Notes under the pieces: model-generated
Database searches by the model: none
What the model was told of the DNA's origin: nothing
Seen by the model: only the letters and a program-made list of their open reading frames with translations
Shown here: piece by piece, positions 33,231 through 42,222 of the stretch
How the letters are laid out: every line of letters begins with the position of its first letter
Numbering within the stretch: position 1 is the first letter of the stretch
Position numbers and translations under genes: made by a program
Assembly (NCBI GenBank): GCA_903832325.1
Contig: CAILBC010000015.1
Coordinates: 1 to 64,000, forward strand
DNA from: an uncultured Sphingomonadales bacterium
GTDB lineage: Bacteria > Pseudomonadota > Alphaproteobacteria > Sphingomonadales > Sphingomonadaceae
Direction of reading: 5' to 3'
DNA length: 64,000 nt

Positions 33231-34127
33231 ATGACTGCAATCAATACCAACATTTCGGCACTGCAGGCAGCACACGCATCGAATTCGGCATCGATGATGA
33301 CGGCAATGGCAATGCAGCAGCTGTCGACCGGCCAGCGCATCAACAGCGCTGCCGACGATGCCGCCGGCCTTGCCATCACCAACACGATGACCGCCCAGAT
33401 CAAGGGCATGAGCCAGGCCGTGCACAATGCCAATGACGGCATTTCGCTGGCCCAGACCGCCGGTGGCGGCCTGAATGAAGTGACCAACATGCTGCAGCGT
33501 ATCCGCGAACTGGCGGTGCAGTCTTCGTCGGGCACGTATCAGGCGTCGGACCGCACATCGATGCAGTCGGAAGTGTCGAACCTCACGCAGCAGATCTCGT
33601 CGATCCTGACCACCACGCAGTTCAACGGCACCAATGTCTTTGCCGTAACGTCGGGCGCACCGGCGACCGACGGATCGCAGGATGCGAAATTCACGATCCA
33701 GACCGGCGCCAACAACGGCAACACGGTGGTGATCGATTCTGTCGCGTTCAACGGGTCGAACCTGTTCGGTTCGACCAGCGGCACCGGCAACACCGCCTAC
33801 AGCAGCGCAACGGGCACCACGCAGGCGCTCGATGTGACCAGCCAGACCACGGCGGCCACCACGATCACCAATGTCGATGCGGCGATCGGCCAGGTCAACA
33901 GCACCGAAGCCTCGCTGGGGGCGGCACAGAACCGGCTGACTTCGGTGGTGAACAACCTCAACACCAACATCACCAACCTGTCGTCGGCGCGCAGCCAGAT
34001 CCAGGATACCGACTATTCCGCGACGACCACGCAGCTGGCCAAGTCGCAGATCCTGTCGCAGGCCTCTACCGCGATGCTCGCCCAGGCCAACCAGAGCCAG
34101 CAGAACGTCCTGTCGCTGCTGAAATAA
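33231..34127 (+). CDS. fliC: Flagellin
   Basis: The 298-aa flagellin has the N-terminal D0/D1 domain (MTAINTNISALQAAHASNSA, STGQRINSAADDAAGLAI) and the C-terminal D1/D0 (NRLTSVVNNLNTNITNLSSA to QQNVLSLLK). The variable centre is short and carries no large surface domains. ATG 33231 follows AGGAGA. It is a single gene between two leftward flagellar blocks and ends in a bidirectional terminator shared with motB. Confidence 0.96.
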   Translation: MTAINTNISALQAAHASNSASMMTAMAMQQLSTGQRINSAADDAAGLAITNTMTAQIKGMSQAVHNANDGISLAQTAGGGLNEVTNMLQRIRELAVQSSSGTYQASDRTSMQSEVSNLTQQISSILTTTQFNGTNVFAVTSGAPATDGSQDAKFTIQTGANNGNTVVIDSVAFNGSNLFGSTSGTGNTAYSSATGTTQALDVTSQTTAATTITNVDAAIGQVNSTEASLGAAQNRLTSVVNNLNTNITNLSSARSQIQDTDYSATTTQLAKSQILSQASTAMLAQANQSQQNVLSLLK

Positions 34128-34166
34128 GCGCATGGGTGCGGCGGGCTGATCCCGCCGCACCCCGAT

Positions 34167-34207
34167 ACAAAACGCCCGGCGATCGCTGCGATCGCCGGGC
34201 GTTTTGT
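34167..34207. terminator. Bidirectional terminator between fliC and motB
   Basis: Two 19-base arms (34167-34185 and 34189-34207) are perfectly complementary around CTG. The outer bases give an A-run on the left and a T-run on the right, so the hairpin can stop both convergent transcripts. Confidence 0.93.
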
Positions 34208-34232
34208 GTTGAAAGCAGGGCGTGTCTGCAGA

Positions 34233-35066
34233 TCAATCCATCAGCAGGATCGACATCCGCCGGTTGCGCGGATCGGCCGGGTTGGCAGTGATCAGCGGGT
34301 CCTGCGCGGCCACCCCCTCGATCCGGCGGAACCGGGCTTCGGCCACGCCAAACCGCATCAGCGCCAGCCGCGTCGCTTCGGCCCGCCCGGCCGACAGCGA
34401 CCAGTTGTTGGCCGGATCGCCCGGCCGCCATTGCAGGCTGTCGGTATGGCCGCGCACCGTCAGGCCATTGGGTTCGGGCGCGATCGCCTGGCCGATCGCC
34501 TGCACCAGCTGCAACGCCTGGGGGGTCAGGATCGTGGTGCCCAGCCGGAACATCGAAAAATCGGCATCGTCCATCAGGTCCAGCCGGATGCCTTCGGGCG
34601 TTGCCGTCACGCGCACTTGCTTGGCCAGGCGTGCCAGGCTCTGGCTGGTGTGCAATTTCTGTTGCAGCCGCTGTTGCAGGCTGACCGTGCGCTTGGTCTT
34701 GGCCACGCCATCCTTGGGCCCGCCGGTGGCATCGCGCGGGATGGTGAGTGTTTTGGTGCCGGTCTGCCCGTTGCGGAACGGATAATTGTCGACATCGGTC
34801 AGCGACGATCCACCCAGCAGGCCATAGGACCCGGCGCTGCCTTCGCGCATTTTGACCAGCGTGGGGGTGAAATAGTCGGCAATGCCCTTGCGCTGTTTTT
34901 CGGTGGTCGCGCCCAGCAGCCACATCAGCAGGAAAAACGCCATCATCGCGGTAACAAAGTCGGCATAGGCGACTTTCCACGCGCCGCCATGGTGGCCGGC
35001 GGCCACCACGGTGATCTTCTTGACGATGATCGGCGGCGGCAGATCCTTGGGCTTTGGCTTGGCCAT
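34233..35066 (-). CDS. motB: Flagellar stator protein MotB
   Basis: The 277-aa protein has one membrane helix with the proton-carrying Asp (VAYADFVTAMMAFFLLMWLL). It has a plug/linker, and an OmpA-like peptidoglycan-binding domain (LTVRGHTDSLQWRPGDPANN, RRMSILL). It anchors the MotA channel to the wall. It follows motA by five bases. Confidence 0.95.
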   Translation of the reverse strand: MAKPKPKDLPPPIIVKKITVVAAGHHGGAWKVAYADFVTAMMAFFLLMWLLGATTEKQRKGIADYFTPTLVKMREGSAGSYGLLGGSSLTDVDNYPFRNGQTGTKTLTIPRDATGGPKDGVAKTKRTVSLQQRLQQKLHTSQSLARLAKQVRVTATPEGIRLDLMDDADFSMFRLGTTILTPQALQLVQAIGQAIAPEPNGLTVRGHTDSLQWRPGDPANNWSLSAGRAEATRLALMRFGVAEARFRRIEGVAAQDPLITANPADPRNRRMSILLMD

Positions 35067-35071
35067 GGCGT

Positions 35072-35935
35072 CTAGCGCCCGCGCAACGCGTCAAGCAGTT
35101 CGGACAGGCCGGGGCGGAATGCATGGCCCAGCCCCGACCGCGCGCTTTCCACCACCAGCGGCTGCGGCCAGCCGTGCAGCGAGGCAACGATCACCTGCTT
35201 GACCGCCTGAAAGATCATTTCGTCCTGATCGAGCACCTGTTTCAACCGCCCGGCCAGCGGCGCGACAATGCCATAGGCCAGCAGCACGCCCATGAACGTG
35301 CCGACCAGCGCCGATCCGATCATCGCACCCAGGATCGCGGGCGGCTTGTCGATCGATCCCATGGTTTTCACCACGCCCAGCACCGCGGCGACAATGCCCA
35401 GTGCGGGCAGGGCATCGGCCAGCCCCTGCAACGCGTGATGCGCCTCGGTTTCTTCGTGGAAATGGGTTTTCATCGCATGGTCCATCACGTCTTCGACAGC
35501 GTGCACCTCCAGCGTGCCGGATGACACCACGATCAGCGTCAGCGTGTCGCAGATCAGCGAAACCAGCGCGCCATGCGCCACGATTTTCGGAAATTCGGCA
35601 AAGATCGGCGAACTTTTGGGGTCGGTCACATGGCTTTCCAGCGCGACCGGCCCATCGCTGCGCAGGATCTTCATCAGCCGCGTGCACAGCACGATGGCAT
35701 CGACATGATCCTGCTTTGAATGGCGCGGGCCCTTGAACACTTTGGCCATGCCGCTGCCGATGCCTTTCAGCTCGTGCAGCGAATTGCCGGTGATCGTGGC
35801 ACCCAGCGCCGCGCCGCCGATGATCAGCAGCTCGTGCGGGATGGCCTCCATCACCGGGCCAAGCGCGCCGCCGGTTATGGCAAACCCGCCAAAGACCATG
35901 ACCAGCAGGACAACGATGCCGATACCAGCAAACAT
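35072..35935 (-). CDS. motA: Flagellar stator protein MotA
   Basis: This 287-aa, four-helix stator subunit starts MFAGIGIVVLLVMVFGGFAI. It carries the large cytosolic loop with charged residues and the C-terminal channel helices (ALGIVAAVLGVVKTMGSIDK, IGSALVGTFMGVLLAYGIVA). With MotB it conducts protons and drives FliG. It is the last pair of the flg block. Confidence 0.95.
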   Translation of the reverse strand: MFAGIGIVVLLVMVFGGFAITGGALGPVMEAIPHELLIIGGAALGATITGNSLHELKGIGSGMAKVFKGPRHSKQDHVDAIVLCTRLMKILRSDGPVALESHVTDPKSSPIFAEFPKIVAHGALVSLICDTLTLIVVSSGTLEVHAVEDVMDHAMKTHFHEETEAHHALQGLADALPALGIVAAVLGVVKTMGSIDKPPAILGAMIGSALVGTFMGVLLAYGIVAPLAGRLKQVLDQDEMIFQAVKQVIVASLHGWPQPLVVESARSGLGHAFRPGLSELLDALRGR

Positions 35936-35967
35936 GATGCAGCGTTCTTTCTTTCAGGTCCGGCGGC

Positions 35968-36897
35968 TCAGTTGCCGATGACGTTGAACAGCGACAGGCC
36001 CGACAGCCGGACAAAGACCGACTGGCTGGCCTGCAACGCGGTGGTCAGTTGCTGCAGCCTGATCGCCGCCTTTGACACGTCGGTATCGCCCACTTGCGAT
36101 TCCTCGGTGGCGCGCGCAGTGGATTGCGCGGTCTGGTTCTGGGTGGTCAGCGCGATCCACGCCTCACGCGAACCGATCACGGTCTGCGCGGTGGTGGCGG
36201 CATCCAGCCCGTTGGCCAGCGTGGTCAGCCCGGCCTGCGCCGCGGTTTGCGCCTGCGACCCGCCCGCCTTCAGCGCCGTGGCCAGCGCGCCCAGCGCATC
36301 GATCACATTGGTCGAATTGCCGGCGGCATCGGTGATGTTCAGCACTTCGGGCCCGGTCAGGCTGGATGCCACGCTTTGCCCGCTGCCGATCGGCAACGTC
36401 TGCGATGTGGGATCGCCGACATAGCTGACCGTGCCATTGGCGTTCTGCGTATAGGCATTGCCCTTTACCCCGCCGCCGAACAGCGCGTTGCCGTTGCTGT
36501 CGCGGCTGTTGGCCAGGTTCACCAGATCAGTCTGGATCTGCGACAGCTGGGTGCCGATGGAGGCGCGTTCCTTGTCCGAAACGGTGCCGGTCGCCGCCTG
36601 GTTGGTCAGCGTGCGGGCCTGGTTGATGTCGTTGATCATCTGGCTCATCACCGAATCCGCCAGTTGCAGATTGGCGCTGGCCTTGTTGGCCGATGCCGTG
36701 TCGACCGTGGCCTGGCTGTCCTGCAATTGCAGCATGCGCATCTGCGCCGCCGCCGCCGGGTTCTGCGCGGCCGAGGTGAACTGGCTGCCGCTGCTGATCG
36801 AGGTGCTGACCGCATTGGCCTCTTGCTGCAACGCGGCAAGCTGGTCGGCTGCGGTGGAGTAGAAGCTGCTGGTGCTGGTCGGGCTGATGATCGTCAT
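35968..36897 (-). CDS. flgL: Hook-filament junction protein FlgL
   Basis: The 309-aa flagellin-like junction protein has an N-terminus with STSSFYSTAADQLAALQQEA and a C-terminal helix ending KAAIRLQQLTTALQASQSVF. It joins FlgK to the filament. It lies 26 bp after flgK. Confidence 0.93.
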   Translation of the reverse strand: MTIISPTSTSSFYSTAADQLAALQQEANAVSTSISSGSQFTSAAQNPAAAAQMRMLQLQDSQATVDTASANKASANLQLADSVMSQMINDINQARTLTNQAATGTVSDKERASIGTQLSQIQTDLVNLANSRDSNGNALFGGGVKGNAYTQNANGTVSYVGDPTSQTLPIGSGQSVASSLTGPEVLNITDAAGNSTNVIDALGALATALKAGGSQAQTAAQAGLTTLANGLDAATTAQTVIGSREAWIALTTQNQTAQSTARATEESQVGDTDVSKAAIRLQQLTTALQASQSVFVRLSGLSLFNVIGN

Positions 36898-36923
36898 GGC
36901 AACGGGCCTTATGCGGGGCGGGC

Positions 36924-38291
36924 TTACGCCCCGGTGAGGTTGAGAATGCTGGTGAAGATGTCGTGGGCCACCTGCATGACTTTGCCCGATGCCTGGAACG
37001 CCTGCTGAAACTTCACCAGGTTCACCGCCTCGGCATTCAGATCGACACCGGCTTCGGACGACAGGCTGGCAGCCGCCGCGCCGGACAGGGTTTTGAGCGT
37101 GGTCTGCGTGGTCTGCGCGCTTTGCACCGCGCCCGACACATCGGTCAGCAACCGGTTCATCGCATCGGCGGGGTCAAGCGTGGCCAGCGCGCTGGTCATC
37201 GCGGAAAGATTGCCGGTATCTGCGCTGTTGGCCCCCGAGCCGGCGGCGGCCGTGGCAATTGCGCTGCCGCTGCTGGTGGCCATCGTCAGCGTTGCCGCGG
37301 TCGTGCCGGAAAACAGCGCGCCGCCCGCCTTGCCCGCCAGATCCACGCCGCCGGCCTGCGCGGTGTTGACCGTGCCGGCAATCGATGCGGCCAGGCTGTC
37401 GAGCGTGGTCATGGTCTGGCCCAGTTTGGTGAGCGCCGCCTGGTTGCCGGCCAGCGATCCGCCGCTCAGCGTGACCGGGGCATTGCCCACGGCCAGCGAA
37501 ACGGTGCCATCGCTGTTGATGGTCGATACCAGCGTGTTGGCGCTGTTGCCGGTTACCAGCGGCGGGCCGCTGACCCCGCCAAGGGTCAGATTGGCGCTGC
37601 CATCGGTGCCGATCGTGGTGGTGACATTGGCATATTGGCCAATCTGGTCGAGCAGTGCATCGCGCTGGTCCATCAGGCTGGCGCGATCGCTGGTGGTGAC
37701 ATTGGCGCCGGCCGGCGCACCGCCCGCGGTGGACGAAAGCCGGGTGTTGATCGCCGCCAGCTGGGTGGTCAGCGTGTTCATTTGCGCCACACCCTGGCCG
37801 GCTTCGTTCTGCAGCCCGGCTTGCGCGGCGGACAGACCCTGCCCGGCAATCTGGAATGCGCTCGCCATGGTCGTGCCGGTCTGGATCACGCCGGCGCGCA
37901 ATGCGGTGCTGTTGGGATTCTGGTTGAGCGCGGTCAGCGCGTTCTGGAAATTGCCGATGGTGGTGAACACGCCCGAATTTTCGACCGCCGATTCCACATC
38001 GGTCAGCCCCGCAACGGTGCTGGCCGCGCGCGCGGTGTCCGATGCGGTGCGGCGCGCTTCGGATTGGAGAAAGCTGTCGGCATTGCGGGTGATCCCCGAA
38101 ACCGTCACGCCCGACAGCGAAATGTCGTTGGCCACGCTCCAGCTGCTGGCCGAAGCGACTTCGATCGTGTTGGCCCCGCGCCGGACATAGCCGTCGGTCG
38201 AGGCATTGGCGATGTTCTGGCCGGTGATGTTGAGCGCGACTTCGGCAGCCATTGCGCCGCTCGCGCCGATCGACATCAGGTTGCTGGTCAT
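36924..38291 (-). CDS. flgK: Hook-filament junction protein FlgK
   Basis: The 455-aa hook-associated protein 1 shows ASGAMAAEVALNITGQNIAN, the rod/hook family N-terminus. Its C-terminus is EAVNLVKFQQAFQASGKVMQ. Its start overlaps the flgJ stop (ATGA). Confidence 0.94.
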   Translation of the reverse strand: MTSNLMSIGASGAMAAEVALNITGQNIANASTDGYVRRGANTIEVASASSWSVANDISLSGVTVSGITRNADSFLQSEARRTASDTARAASTVAGLTDVESAVENSGVFTTIGNFQNALTALNQNPNSTALRAGVIQTGTTMASAFQIAGQGLSAAQAGLQNEAGQGVAQMNTLTTQLAAINTRLSSTAGGAPAGANVTTSDRASLMDQRDALLDQIGQYANVTTTIGTDGSANLTLGGVSGPPLVTGNSANTLVSTINSDGTVSLAVGNAPVTLSGGSLAGNQAALTKLGQTMTTLDSLAASIAGTVNTAQAGGVDLAGKAGGALFSGTTAATLTMATSSGSAIATAAAGSGANSADTGNLSAMTSALATLDPADAMNRLLTDVSGAVQSAQTTQTTLKTLSGAAAASLSSEAGVDLNAEAVNLVKFQQAFQASGKVMQVAHDIFTSILNLTGA

Positions 38292-38689
38292 CGCCGTGTC
38301 TCCGATCCGGTTTTCGGCGCATCAGCCGGCGTCGCGTCGATTTTTGGCGCCAGCTGCCGCTCGATCTGCTGGGCCAGGCCCAGCGTGCCGCTTTGCGCGG
38401 TCAGATCAGCGAGGCGTTCGTCGCGCATGCCGGCAAATGTGCCCTGGCCCTGATCGGAGCCCCACAGGCTGTCGCCAAAATCGCTCTGCCGCGCGGCGGC
38501 GAGCATCTGGCGCACAAAGATCGCCTCAAACGCCTGCGCCGCCTGGTGCAGGCGGGCGCGATCGGGCGTGCCCGGCCCGGCACCCGGCGCTCCCGCCGCA
38601 GGCAGGCCTGGCGCCGCCGCAGGCAGGATTGCCGCCGACGCAGGCAGGATTGGCGCCGCCGATGGCAGGATTGGCGAAACCGTGGTCAT
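38288..38689 (-). CDS. flgJ: Rod-binding protein (FlgJ N-terminal domain only)
   Basis: The 133-aa product has an Ala/Pro repeat N-terminus followed by the FlgJ rod-binding domain (AAQAFEAIFVRQMLAAARQS, LADLTAQSGTLGLAQQIERQ). It has no muramidase domain; that activity is probably supplied by the separate transglycosylase gene at 47123. This split is common in alphaproteobacteria. Both gene ends overlap neighbours by four bases. Confidence 0.88.
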   Translation of the reverse strand: MTTVSPILPSAAPILPASAAILPAAAPGLPAAGAPGAGPGTPDRARLHQAAQAFEAIFVRQMLAAARQSDFGDSLWGSDQGQGTFAGMRDERLADLTAQSGTLGLAQQIERQLAPKIDATPADAPKTGSETRR

Positions 38690-39876
38690 ATCACCTCCAT
38701 CTCCGCCTTCAGCGAACCGGCCTGCTTCAGCGCCTCGAGTATGGCGACAAGGTCCGAAGGGCTGACGCCGAGCTTGTTCAGCGCATCGACCAATGAAGCG
38801 AGCGAGGCGCCGGGCCTGAACAGTGCAACATGCGCATCGCCCTCGTTCACCGCGATCTTGCTGCTGGGGGTTACGGCGGTGCGCCCCTGGCTGAACGCAT
38901 TGGGCTGCGACACCTGGGATTTCTCGTCGATCCGCACCACCAGCTTGCCGTGGCTGATCGCGGCCGGTGACAGGCGCACCGCGCTGTTGATTACCACTGT
39001 GCCGGTGCGGCTGTTGACGATTACCCGGGCCGATGTTTCGCCCGGTATCACGTCGATCATCTCGATCGCGGCCATCTGGCTGGCGCGGCGGTCCGCCCCG
39101 TTGGGCAGTTTCAGCGCCAGCGTCATGCCGTCTTCCACCGCGGCGGTATCGGGATATTTGCCGTTGATCGCGTCGCGCACGCGCGATGCGGTCAGGAAAT
39201 CGGCCTGAAACAGGTTCCAGCGCAGCACGTCGCCATGATCGAACCCGGTATCCACCGCGCGTTCCACCGTGGCCCCGTCGGCAATCCGGCCAACCGTGGG
39301 CACATTCACGGTCAGCTGCGATCCGTCCTTGGCCGTGATGCCCAGCCCGCCGACCGCCAGATTGCCCTGCGCCATGGCATAGATCTGCCCGTCGGCGCCA
39401 TAAAGCGGGGTCATGATCAGGGCCCCGCCGCGCAGCGCCTTGGCCTTGCCGATCGTGCTCACGGTCACGTCGATGCGCTGCCCCGGCTTGGAAAAGGCGG
39501 GCAGGTCGGCCGTGACCAGCACTGCGGCGGCATTTTTCAGCCCGGGGTTCACCCCCGCCGGCAATTGCAGGCCCAACCGGCCGGACACGCCGCGCATGGC
39601 CTGGGTAACATATTCCAGCGTGTCATCGCCGGTGCCGGGCAGGCCGACAACCACGCCATATCCGGTCAACTGGTTCGATCGCACGCCCTGAAACGTGCCG
39701 AGGTCGCGCACCCGGTCGGCATGCGCGGGCGGCGCCAGCGCGATGGCCAGCAGCACCCCGATCAACAGGACGATCAGCCGCGGCAGGACCCCGCCCTTTC
39801 CGCCCGCGGTGCGGGCTTTGGGCGCGGCCAAGCGGCGCGAAAGTGTCAGGGGCAGGGGAAGGGCTGGTCTGGTCAT
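38686..39876 (-). CDS. flgI: Flagellar P-ring protein FlgI
   Basis: This 396-aa protein has a long N-region and signal peptide (LIVLLIGVLLAIALAPPAHA). The mature protein starts DRVRDLGTFQGVRSNQLTGY, the invariant FlgI motif. It forms the periplasmic P ring with help from FlgA. ATG 39876 gives an unusually long n-region (about 35 residues); a later start is possible. Confidence 0.94.
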   Translation of the reverse strand: MTRPALPLPLTLSRRLAAPKARTAGGKGGVLPRLIVLLIGVLLAIALAPPAHADRVRDLGTFQGVRSNQLTGYGVVVGLPGTGDDTLEYVTQAMRGVSGRLGLQLPAGVNPGLKNAAAVLVTADLPAFSKPGQRIDVTVSTIGKAKALRGGALIMTPLYGADGQIYAMAQGNLAVGGLGITAKDGSQLTVNVPTVGRIADGATVERAVDTGFDHGDVLRWNLFQADFLTASRVRDAINGKYPDTAAVEDGMTLALKLPNGADRRASQMAAIEMIDVIPGETSARVIVNSRTGTVVINSAVRLSPAAISHGKLVVRIDEKSQVSQPNAFSQGRTAVTPSSKIAVNEGDAHVALFRPGASLASLVDALNKLGVSPSDLVAILEALKQAGSLKAEMEVI

Positions 39877-39896
39877 GGCTGATCCCGCGTGGCTGG

Positions 39897-40619
39897 TCAG
39901 AAAGGGGTGATGATGCTGAAGAATTTGGACAGCCAGCCCTGGCGGCTGGCCCGGCCGATCGCCCCGTTGCCGGTATAGACCACCCGTGCATCGGCCACCT
40001 GGCCGGATTGCACGGTGTTGTTCTGGTCGATGTCGGCAATGCGGACGATGCCCGAAATCTGTACCCATTCTTCGCCCTGGCTGAGCAGCAGGCGCTTTTC
40101 TCCTTTCACCAGCACGGTGCCGTTGCGCCGGGTTTCGGCAATGGTGACCGAGATCTGGCCGCCAAGCTGGCTTTTCTGCGACGCATCGCCTTCACCACTG
40201 AACGCCGAAGCGCCCGCAGCATTAAGGGCATTGGGGTTTATCGCGAATGGCCCGGCCGTAGGGGGTGTTACGCTGAAACTGCCGCTTTTCTGCGTTTTGC
40301 CGATCGCCTGCTTTGATGTGGTCAGGTTTTCCACCAGCACGATCGTCAACAGATCGCCAACCATGTGCGCGCGCGGCCCTTCGACCAGCGCGGCATAGCC
40401 GGCGTTGACATTGAAGATCGCGCCAGCCGATGGCGGCATCGCCGGACTGGTCGGCAGCGTCGGGTCAAACCCCTTTAGCGGGTGGTTTGCCGCCCGCGCG
40501 GGATCGGGCACCAGCAGTGCGGCCACCAGCATGAGCAGCGTCGCACGCCGCCGGGCTGCATGTGCCGGGCGGATGAGGCGGGGGGCCGGCACGCGGTCAA
40601 AGGGGGTGTCGGGCATCAT
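39897..40619 (-). CDS. flgH: Flagellar L-ring protein FlgH (no lipobox cysteine seen)
   Basis: The 240-aa protein has the FlgH core: ARAHMVGDLLTIVLVENLTT, GEKRLLLSQGEEWVQISGIV, ARVVYTGNGAIGRASRQGWL. The signal region (LLMLVAALLVPDPARA) contains no cysteine, so it reads as a signal-peptidase I site rather than a lipobox. Most FlgH proteins are lipoproteins. It overlaps the flgG stop (ATGA). Confidence 0.92.
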   Translation of the reverse strand: MMPDTPFDRVPAPRLIRPAHAARRRATLLMLVAALLVPDPARAANHPLKGFDPTLPTSPAMPPSAGAIFNVNAGYAALVEGPRAHMVGDLLTIVLVENLTTSKQAIGKTQKSGSFSVTPPTAGPFAINPNALNAAGASAFSGEGDASQKSQLGGQISVTIAETRRNGTVLVKGEKRLLLSQGEEWVQISGIVRIADIDQNNTVQSGQVADARVVYTGNGAIGRASRQGWLSKFFSIITPF

Positions 40620-41407
40620 GTCAGGTTCTGGTTCGCGTTCTTGAGCATGTCATCGACCGCGCTCACCATTTTCGAATTGATTTCATAGGCGCGCTGGCAT
40701 TCGATCATGTCGACCAGTTCGCTGACCACGCTCACATTCGATGCCTCAAGATAGCCCTGGCGCAGCGTGCCGTGCCCGGCCGAACCCGGCGCACCCACTT
40801 GCGGTGCACCGCTGCCGCCCGTTTCCATGAAGAAATTGTCGCTAGAAGCCTGCAGCGCAGCGGGATTGGCAAACGTCGCGGTGGTGATCTGGCCCAGCGT
40901 GCTGGGCTGGGTGGTGCCGGGCAACAGCGCCGAAACCGTGCCATCGGGCGCCAGGGTGATCGAACCGGCACCCTGCGGCAAGGTCAATTGCGGCTGCACC
41001 GGATAGCCTTGCGCGGTCACCAGCAACCCTTCGGCCGACGTGGTGAACGTGCCCGCGCGGGTATAGCCGATCTGTCCGTCGGGCAGCGTGACCTGAAAAT
41101 AGCCTTCACCGCTGATCGCCATGTCCAGCGCATTGCCGGTCGATTGCAAGGTGCCCTGCGCCATGTCGGCGGTGGTTGCCTGCAGCGTTACCCCGGTGCC
41201 CAGATTGAGCCCGGTGGCATAGGCGGTCTGGCCCGAAGACTGCTGCCCGGCCACGCGCGCGTCCTGATAGGCCAGGGTCGCAAAATTGGCGCGGTCGCGC
41301 TTGAATCCGGTGGTGCTGACATTGGCCAGATTGTTGGAAATGACGCGCATGCGCGTGTCCTGGGCCTGAAGCCCGGTGCGCGCGACATAAAGGGCAGACG
41401 ATGGCAT
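40616..41407 (-). CDS. flgG: Distal rod protein FlgG
   Basis: The 263-aa rod protein has the N-terminal VARTGLQAQDTRMRVISNNLAN pattern (in part) with TTGFKRDRANF and the C-terminal EASNVSVVSELVDMIECQRA. Length is standard. It forms the distal rod. Confidence 0.95.
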   Translation of the reverse strand: MPSSALYVARTGLQAQDTRMRVISNNLANVSTTGFKRDRANFATLAYQDARVAGQQSSGQTAYATGLNLGTGVTLQATTADMAQGTLQSTGNALDMAISGEGYFQVTLPDGQIGYTRAGTFTTSAEGLLVTAQGYPVQPQLTLPQGAGSITLAPDGTVSALLPGTTQPSTLGQITTATFANPAALQASSDNFFMETGGSGAPQVGAPGSAGHGTLRQGYLEASNVSVVSELVDMIECQRAYEINSKMVSAVDDMLKNANQNLT

Positions 41408-41442
41408 GATGCAGGTGCTCCGCAGGAATTTTCAGGTGGGGA

Positions 41443-42210
41443 TCAGGCGGGAAGGCCCATCAGGGCGGTGGATTTTTCGTCGTTGTCCTTGGCGGTCGAA
41501 ACGACCCGTGCGCGCATGTCGAACAGGCGCTGTGCGGCCACCATGTCGACCAGCACCTGGGTCGGATTGACGTTCGATTTTTCCAGCGAACCGGGGATCA
41601 CCCGCGCCGCGTCATCGGCTGGCAGCACGCCGCCGCCGGTTACGCGGAACAGCCCGTCCAGCCCCTTTTCAACGTCGGACCCGGTGGTCGATGCCAGCTT
41701 CAGCTTGCCCACCGCCTGTGGCGGGGCATTGGCTTGTCCGGGTTCGGCGGCCAGCACGGTGCCATCGGCGGCAATGGTCAGTTTTGCCCCCGGCGGCACG
41801 GTGATCGGCCCGTTGTCGCCCAGCACCGGCAGGCCATCGCCATTGATCAGCGTGCCGCCGGCATCGACCGACAGGTCACCCCGGCGGGTATAGGCCTCTT
41901 CGCCAGCCTGCCCGTTTTCAGCCTGCCCATTTTCCGGCTGAACGGTCAGCATGGTATCGCCGGTCAGCGCGATGTCGAGCGGGTTGCCGGTCTGCATCAG
42001 ATCGCCCTGGCGCGTGCTGGCGCCGCGCACTTGCGCATCGGCCAGTGCGCGCGCCTCCAGCCCGTTGCCCTTGATGGTGGTCGGTGCGGCCACCAGCAAT
42101 TCGGCGCGAAACCCGGTGGTCTGCGCATTGGCCATGTTGTTGGCGATCACGCGCTGCTGCACCATTGATGCGGCCAGCCCGGAATAGGCGGTGTAGATCA
42201 GGTGGTCCAT
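41443..42210 (-). CDS. flgF: Proximal rod protein FlgF
   Basis: The 255-aa rod protein starts MDHLIYTAYSGLAASMVQQR and ends with the rod/hook C-terminal helix (LVDMVAAQRLFDMRARVVST). An ENGQA duplication results from a 15-bp tandem repeat at 41905-41934. Confidence 0.94.
   Translation of the reverse strand: MDHLIYTAYSGLAASMVQQRVIANNMANAQTTGFRAELLVAAPTTIKGNGLEARALADAQVRGASTRQGDLMQTGNPLDIALTGDTMLTVQPENGQAENGQAGEEAYTRRGDLSVDAGGTLINGDGLPVLGDNGPITVPPGAKLTIAADGTVLAAEPGQANAPPQAVGKLKLASTTGSDVEKGLDGLFRVTGGGVLPADDAARVIPGSLEKSNVNPTQVLVDMVAAQRLFDMRARVVSTAKDNDEKSTALMGLPA
41905..41934. repeat. 15-bp in-frame tandem repeat in flgF
   Basis: AGCCTGCCCGTTTTC is followed by AGCCTGCCCATTTTC, one base different. 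They encode repeated ENGQA and keep the frame. Confidence 0.8.
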
Positions 42211-42222
42211 GGTTCAGGCCGA

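Noticed and set aside
38288..38689. Truncated flgJ pseudogene
   Set aside because: The rod-binding domain is complete, both ends overlap neighbours in the usual way, and a separate transglycosylase gene exists at 47123, so this is the normal split form.
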